64,000 bases of DNA, taken from positions 59,416-123,415 of the forward strand of contig NZ_KL370825.1 in the NCBI RefSeq assembly GCF_000701785.1. Direction: 5' to 3'. A model generated the notes under the pieces. The model was given only the letters and a program-made list of their open reading frames with translations. It was not told the DNA's origin and ran no database searches. The first letter of the stretch is position 1; every line of letters starts with the position of its first letter. This DNA is from Mycoplasmoides alvi ATCC 29626. Its GTDB lineage: Bacteria; Bacillota_I; Bacilli_A; Mycoplasmatales; Mycoplasmoidaceae. The position numbers and the translations under genes are program-made. Shown here one piece after another: positions 59,806 through 64,000 of this stretch.

Positions 59806-60630
59806 ATGGACAAAGCTTATATTCTTGATACTAATTTGCCAGCTATATATAGCGAAAATGTTAATTTAAAAAATGCTGAACATCTTTTGCGCAGATTGTC
59901 TAATGATACTTTAACTATTTTAAGTACAAATGCTTGGTATGATCAAGCAATACAAATTTGTCAGTTACTTGATATTAAAAATATTGACATTGTTTCAGGT
60001 GCAGGTAGTTGTTTAAAAAAACATTACGATAATCATTTTTTTTATGAAAGTTTTTTAAATAAAAATGATGTTGATTTAATTTTACATCTTGCAGTTTCTT
60101 CATTTTCTGGAGTTTTAGTTAAAGGTCAATGACGTGATGAGCCAAACTCCAATGTTCTTTTAAATTATTTTTTAAGTGTACAAACAGCTAATCAATTCAA
60201 AAGTGTTTGAAAATTAAATTTTCCTATCAATAATGATTATTTATTGTTTGAAAAAAATTTAGAGAAATTAGATGTTAGTGAAATTTATGTCTATTCTTCT
60301 GGGCAAAGTTTTAACAGTAAATTTTTAAAAAATGACAATGAACCTAATGATTTGATTAAAGAATGTAATTTAAATATTGTTCATTTTTTTGATAATCTTT
60401 ATCTATTTAACTCTAAAACAGCATCTAAATTTAAAATGATCTCTAACTATCTTGATCAATTGGGAATTCCATTAAAAGATGTTACATACATTAGTTTAAA
60501 AGAATTTGATTCTAATGCTAGAAATGCTTACGGAAAAATTATCATTCCAGAAGATTCAGAAATTGTGACTGGAAATACTTCTTTCATAACTTATAATTCA
60601 AAACGTTTAGATGAAATTTTAGACAAGTAA
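59806..60630 (+). CDS. HAD-superfamily Cof-like protein, catalytic residues lost
   Basis: 274 residues, 2 bases after thrS. Its order fits the Cof-type HAD fold: YILDTNLPAIYS as motif I, LTILSTNAWYDQA as motif II, a central cap, then ISNYLDQLGIPLKDVTYISL and ITYNSKRLDEIL at the end. In motif I the second Asp is Asn (D-T-N), and the usual GDxxxD of motif IV is missing, so phosphatase activity is doubtful. The place next to thrS resembles M. genitalium. Confidence 0.6.
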
Positions 60631-60852
60631 TTTATTAATATTAATTTATAAAATTTTTCTTTTTCAATGCATATTTGTACTAAAAAATATTCATGTTAAT
60701 TGAAGATAAAATAATATTTGTGTAAAAAATATATTTACTTATGATTTGTCTATATTTAGTTAAATTTAAGTTCAAGTTAAAGAACTAATGATAGATTTAT
60801 TTTGTAAAAAATATGTTTGAAATAAAAGATATTATTAAATTTGATAATTCAT

Positions 60853-60873
60853 TTTAAGGAAGTATTCCTTAAA
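60853..60873. promoter_or_regulatory. 9-base perfect inverted repeat
   Basis: TTTAAGGAA, GTA loop, TTCCTTAAA. There is no T run, so it is more likely an operator or RNA hairpin than a terminator. It lies about 45 bases before the -10 candidate of the cytoskeletal gene. Confidence 0.4.
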
Positions 60874-60916
60874 TGGTTATTTAAGTTTAAAATAATGTTT
60901 AAATGCTTTTTTAATT

Positions 60917-60925
60917 TGCTAAAAT
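60917..60925 (+). promoter_or_regulatory. extended -10 promoter for the cytoskeletal gene
   Basis: TGCTAAAAT fits the extended -10 form TGnTAnAAT. It lies about 88 bases before the ATG. Confidence 0.45.
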
Positions 60926-61012
60926 ATGTTAGGTTTAAATGAATAGTTAATTACTAGGACTTACACTGAGTTTCTTTTAAATTATTATTAGGAAGAATTA
61001 AAATTTGAAATT

Positions 61013-63295
61013 ATGACACCAAAGATAGAAAAAAAACTTTTATCACTTCAGAAAAAAATTAGTAAAAAATTTCCTGATGTGGAAGTTGCTTATGCATATG
61101 ATGAAAAAGGAAAAGTGCATGCTTTAGCCTTTGATCAAGATACTAATCAATTAGTAACTTTAAAGGACTTTAAACCAGTAGATCCTAATTTAAAATTATT
61201 TGATACAGAGGATAATCAAATTAATGGTCCTGGTTCAGATCAAGCAACTAATCAAGATCCAAATACCACTTATTTTGATGCATATGATGCCAATGGTAAT
61301 GTGGTTAATCTAGCATATGATATACCTAGTCAAACTTTTTATGATCCTTCAACTGGTGATCCAATTAATGGGCAAAACTATTTTGATGGTAGTGGTCAAC
61401 CATTAACTGTAGAAATGTTTGGTGGTAGCAGTCAAACTGTTGCAGTTCCAACTGAAGCAGTTCCAACTCAAGCAGTTCCAACTCAAGCAGTTCCAACTGA
61501 AGTTGTACCAACTGAGGCAGTTCTTTCACAAACTGAAGTTGTTGACCCAGCTCCGATTGATCAGTTTGCTGAGCAAGTTCCTAATGATATGGTAATGAAT
61601 CAAGAAATGCCAGCTGACAATGAATACAATCAAAACATGGATTATATGAATTCATTGTCCTCTAATGATTTTGTTGATAATGGTAATTATGTTGAAAACA
61701 ATTATGATGAAAACAATTTACCACAAGAAGACCAATTTTCTAATCAAAATGATCAACAACCTTATTATGAGAATAACTCTGAATTTAATTACCCAGTTGA
61801 TAATCTAGTTGAATATGATGCAAATAACTATCAACAAGAAAATGTAGCTTATGATAATAGTTACAACTTTAATGATTCCAATAATTCATTATCAAACAAT
61901 CCAATTTTACCTGACTATGCAACTAGTGCTGAAAATAACTTATTTACTAATAATGAAAACTTAGATAATAAAAAAGATGAAAATAATTTAGTTGCTGAAG
62001 AAGAAACAATTGTTGCTAATCGTGTAACAGAAAATCCGTTTAGCGGAGAAATTCAAGAACAAAACAAACGTATTGATGAAGTGGAACGTAATTTAAAAGA
62101 CAGCTTTGAAACCGTTAGTGAAACCGCTAATCAAGTTCGTTATCAAGTGGAAAATGCTACAGCTTTTGCAAAAGAAGTGGAATCAAAGGTTGCAGATGCT
62201 GTTTCAACAACTGAAGCTAATGCAAATAAAATCATTAAAGCTAATGAAGAAATTGAAAAAGTTAAGGCCGATATTGTTTCTATTTCTAAGTCTAATATTG
62301 ATGAAATTAATAAGGCAAATGAAGAAATTAATAAGGCAAATGAAGAAATTAAAAAAGTTAGAAATGTTGTTGCTAGTGCATTTACTATTACAGAAAGCAA
62401 TAATAATGAAATTATAAGAACTAATCAAGAACTTCAAAAAATTAAAGAAGAACTTGAGAAGTTTAGAAATAATGAAGAATTTATTGCAATTAGTGAAGAA
62501 CTACAAAAGGTTAAAAAAGAACTTCAAATTGTTAAAAATAATGAAGATCTAGTTAAAACTGCTAAAGAAATTGAAAAAGTTAAAGAAGAACTTGAAAAGT
62601 CTAAAAACAATGATGAACTTATTAAAACTAATCATGCAATTCAATTAATTAAAGATGAATTTGATAAGATTAAAGATAATAATGAGATTCAAAAAGTTAA
62701 AGAAGAACTTGTTACTTTAAATAATGAAATTAAACAAGTTAAAGAAGAAACTAAGACAGCTTTAACATTCTCTACACAAATGCAACAACGTACTATACCA
62801 ACTCCTGCTGTGTCCTCTGGTCGTATTGTTCCTAATGCAACACTTGAGATTGAAGAAGATGCTGATTTTATTGAACCAATGGTACCTGCTTATAGACCAA
62901 TGGAACCTTTAGGTGTTTACCAACCATTGCGTCCAGTAGCAGCAGTTGCTCCAGTGCCTCCTCCATCATACCCAATGCCACCATTTGTTGTTTCTCAAAG
63001 TCCAACATTGCCACGACCAAGATATTATAGAAATTATCCAGTTGGCATACCATATGCATCAACAAGACGCTTCTATGCTTACAACCATCATGGTGCTTAT
63101 TATCCACAACAAAGACCAATGATGCGACCAATTAGGTATGGTCAATACAATTACCCTAATGAACCTACATTAGGGTACATGAGTCCTGCATATATGGATT
63201 ATTACCCTTCTTCTTATCCATATCCTAGGCATGGAATAACTAGAACTTCATATCCAATAGGTTTTGTTGATTACCATTCATATGATAACTTTTAG
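61013..63295 (+). CDS. HMW3/P65-like terminal-organelle cytoskeletal protein
   Basis: 760 residues. The N-terminus has two related modules (VAYAYDEKGKVHALAFD and FDAYDANGNVVNLAYD). Next come five 5-residue VPTEA/VPTQA units (about residues 144-168), an acidic Asn/Asp/Glu/Tyr-rich stretch, a long coiled coil (about 340-585), and a Pro/Tyr/Arg-rich C-terminus. This layout is shared by terminal-organelle proteins of the M. pneumoniae cluster. The next gene is P30-like, as with hmw3-P32 in M. genitalium, which favours HMW3. I see no EAGR box. Confidence 0.6.
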   Translation: MTPKIEKKLLSLQKKISKKFPDVEVAYAYDEKGKVHALAFDQDTNQLVTLKDFKPVDPNLKLFDTEDNQINGPGSDQATNQDPNTTYFDAYDANGNVVNLAYDIPSQTFYDPSTGDPINGQNYFDGSGQPLTVEMFGGSSQTVAVPTEAVPTQAVPTQAVPTEVVPTEAVLSQTEVVDPAPIDQFAEQVPNDMVMNQEMPADNEYNQNMDYMNSLSSNDFVDNGNYVENNYDENNLPQEDQFSNQNDQQPYYENNSEFNYPVDNLVEYDANNYQQENVAYDNSYNFNDSNNSLSNNPILPDYATSAENNLFTNNENLDNKKDENNLVAEEETIVANRVTENPFSGEIQEQNKRIDEVERNLKDSFETVSETANQVRYQVENATAFAKEVESKVADAVSTTEANANKIIKANEEIEKVKADIVSISKSNIDEINKANEEINKANEEIKKVRNVVASAFTITESNNNEIIRTNQELQKIKEELEKFRNNEEFIAISEELQKVKKELQIVKNNEDLVKTAKEIEKVKEELEKSKNNDELIKTNHAIQLIKDEFDKIKDNNEIQKVKEELVTLNNEIKQVKEETKTALTFSTQMQQRTIPTPAVSSGRIVPNATLEIEEDADFIEPMVPAYRPMEPLGVYQPLRPVAAVAPVPPPSYPMPPFVVSQSPTLPRPRYYRNYPVGIPYASTRRFYAYNHHGAYYPQQRPMMRPIRYGQYNYPNEPTLGYMSPAYMDYYPSSYPYPRHGITRTSYPIGFVDYHSYDNF
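61442..61516 (+). repeat. five 15-base units encoding VPT(E/Q)A
   Basis: Tandem GCAGTTCCAACTSAA-type units, the last diverged. Since 15 is a multiple of 3, changes in unit number would alter length without shifting frame. Confidence 0.8.
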
Positions 63296-63347
63296 TTATG
63301 ATTTTAATTTTGTTAATGAACATAATTATTTCTAGGTATAAATAAAC

Positions 63348-64000
63348 ATGAAGACAAATAAGAGATCTTGATTAAAAAAGACAATTGTATTTTCGAGTTT
63401 ATTTGGAATTGCTGCAATTTCTACAATTCCTGTTGTAATGTCAGTTTCAACAAGTTCACAACTAAATTGTAAAAATAGTTCTATTGAAATGGTTCAAAAG
63501 GCAGCAAGTGACAATGTTATTGGACCTGTTCCAGTAACTGAGCGTGAATGGTTTATCCCTGTTGTTGCTGGTTGTAGTGGTTTGCTGGTTCTTTGTTTAG
63601 CTTTAGGTTTGGGAATTGGCATCCCAATTTCTAAGAAGAAAGAAAGAGAAATTAATAGGCAAGTTCGTGAACATGAAATTTTAATGAATAAACTAGATAA
63701 TGCAGCTAAAGCACAAGAACAAGAAATTGCTCAAGCAGCTAATCAGCAAAAGTTGCAAGATGAAGGAAGTGTTGAAAATGTAAGTGCGTCGCCAAATAGT
63801 TTGGCAGAAAAAACTGTTTCTGCTAATGAAACTAGTTTAGATTCCCAAAAAGAAAATTTAAGTAATACAAATTTAAAAGATGTAAAAAAGGATGATTCAA
63901 ATATGTACAACAATTTTAATAATAACAGATATGGTTTTGACAATAATGTAATGATGCCTCAACAAAACCCATATGGCAACCCAATGATGCAACAACGTCC
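63348..64000 (+). CDS. P30/P32-like adhesin (3' end outside window)
   Basis: 217 residues are visible and open to the window end. It has an N-terminal signal/anchor helix (TIVFSSLFGIAAISTIPVVM), a short ectodomain, a second helix (FIPVVAGCSGLLVLCLALGL) exiting in GIGIPISKKKERE, a charged coiled-coil segment, and the start of a Pro/Met/Gln-rich tail (MMPQQNPYGNPMMQQRP). This matches the layout of P30/P32 adhesins. It follows the HMW3-like gene by 52 bases. Confidence 0.65.

Larger units (their letters stand above)
60631..61012. other. 382-base region upstream of the cytoskeletal gene
   Basis: AT-rich leader without an ORF. It holds the inverted repeat at 60853-60873 and an extended -10 at 60917-60925, both listed. 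No RNA gene was recognised. Confidence 0.5.

Noticed and set aside
62106..62437. Hydrophobic Leu/Lys-rich ORFs on both strands within the cytoskeletal gene
   Set aside because: They are shadows of the coiled-coil heptads in other frames.

Overview
This is an AT-rich mollicute chromosome segment. TGA must be read as tryptophan: most genes (ATP synthase, deo enzymes, ProRS, ThrRS) are intact only if TGA is decoded, so coordinates here merge pieces across TGA codons. Several genes point to the Mycoplasma pneumoniae cluster: a P1-like adhesin, an HMW3/P65-like cytoskeletal protein followed by a P30/P32-like protein, a lipoprotein-type ATP synthase subunit b, and a block (trigger-factor-like, SSB-like, thrS, HAD-like) whose order resembles M. 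genitalium as I recall it. Very low G+C would suit a species like M. pirum or M. alvi, but I cannot fix the species.

Layout. 38-5707: a DUF2779-type exonuclease-like protein and a P1-like adhesin, then a terminator. 5851-23551: an accessory island of thirteen glycosyltransferases, five GT4 (GT-B fold) and eight GT2 (GT-A fold), plus a large polytopic membrane protein and one GT remnant. Eleven GT genes carry an in-gene (TG)n tract and one a (GA)n tract; a (TA)n tract sits at the start of the membrane protein. By my frame analysis only two of the twelve repeat-bearing GTs (16044-17087 and 18344-19405) are in frame here. GT2-3 (11788-12807, plus strand) has no tract and is intact. 23581-29397: membrane proteins, upp, and two paralogous DUF31/MIP-type serine-protease lipoproteins. 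29387-39298: glyA, an SDR protein, and a nucleoside-salvage/glycolysis run, deoD-deoC-deoA-cdd-pgm-tpiA-gpmI. 39475-44194: truncated comEC, holA, a membrane protein, an ECF S component and tRNA-Ser(GCT). 44314-51440: the complete F1Fo ATP synthase operon. 51460-52698: a degenerate ABC-like membrane protein. 52830-54614: a full-length CARDS-toxin-like ADP-ribosyltransferase. 54883-60630: a tiny membrane peptide, proS, a trigger-factor C-domain protein, two small OB-like proteins, thrS and a degenerate HAD protein. 61013-64000: cytoskeletal/adhesin genes, the last cut by the window end.

How it fits together. The housekeeping genes describe a fermentative parasite that salvages nucleosides and maintains its membrane potential with ATP synthase. 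The accessory genes describe host interaction: adhesins, a candidate antibody-cleaving protease pair, a toxin, and a surface-glycan system. In the GT island the putative donor-binding half is nearly the same in all copies of each fold, while the putative acceptor half differs, and translation of each copy is gated by a dinucleotide tract. I infer a combinatorial, randomly switching glycan or glycolipid coat.
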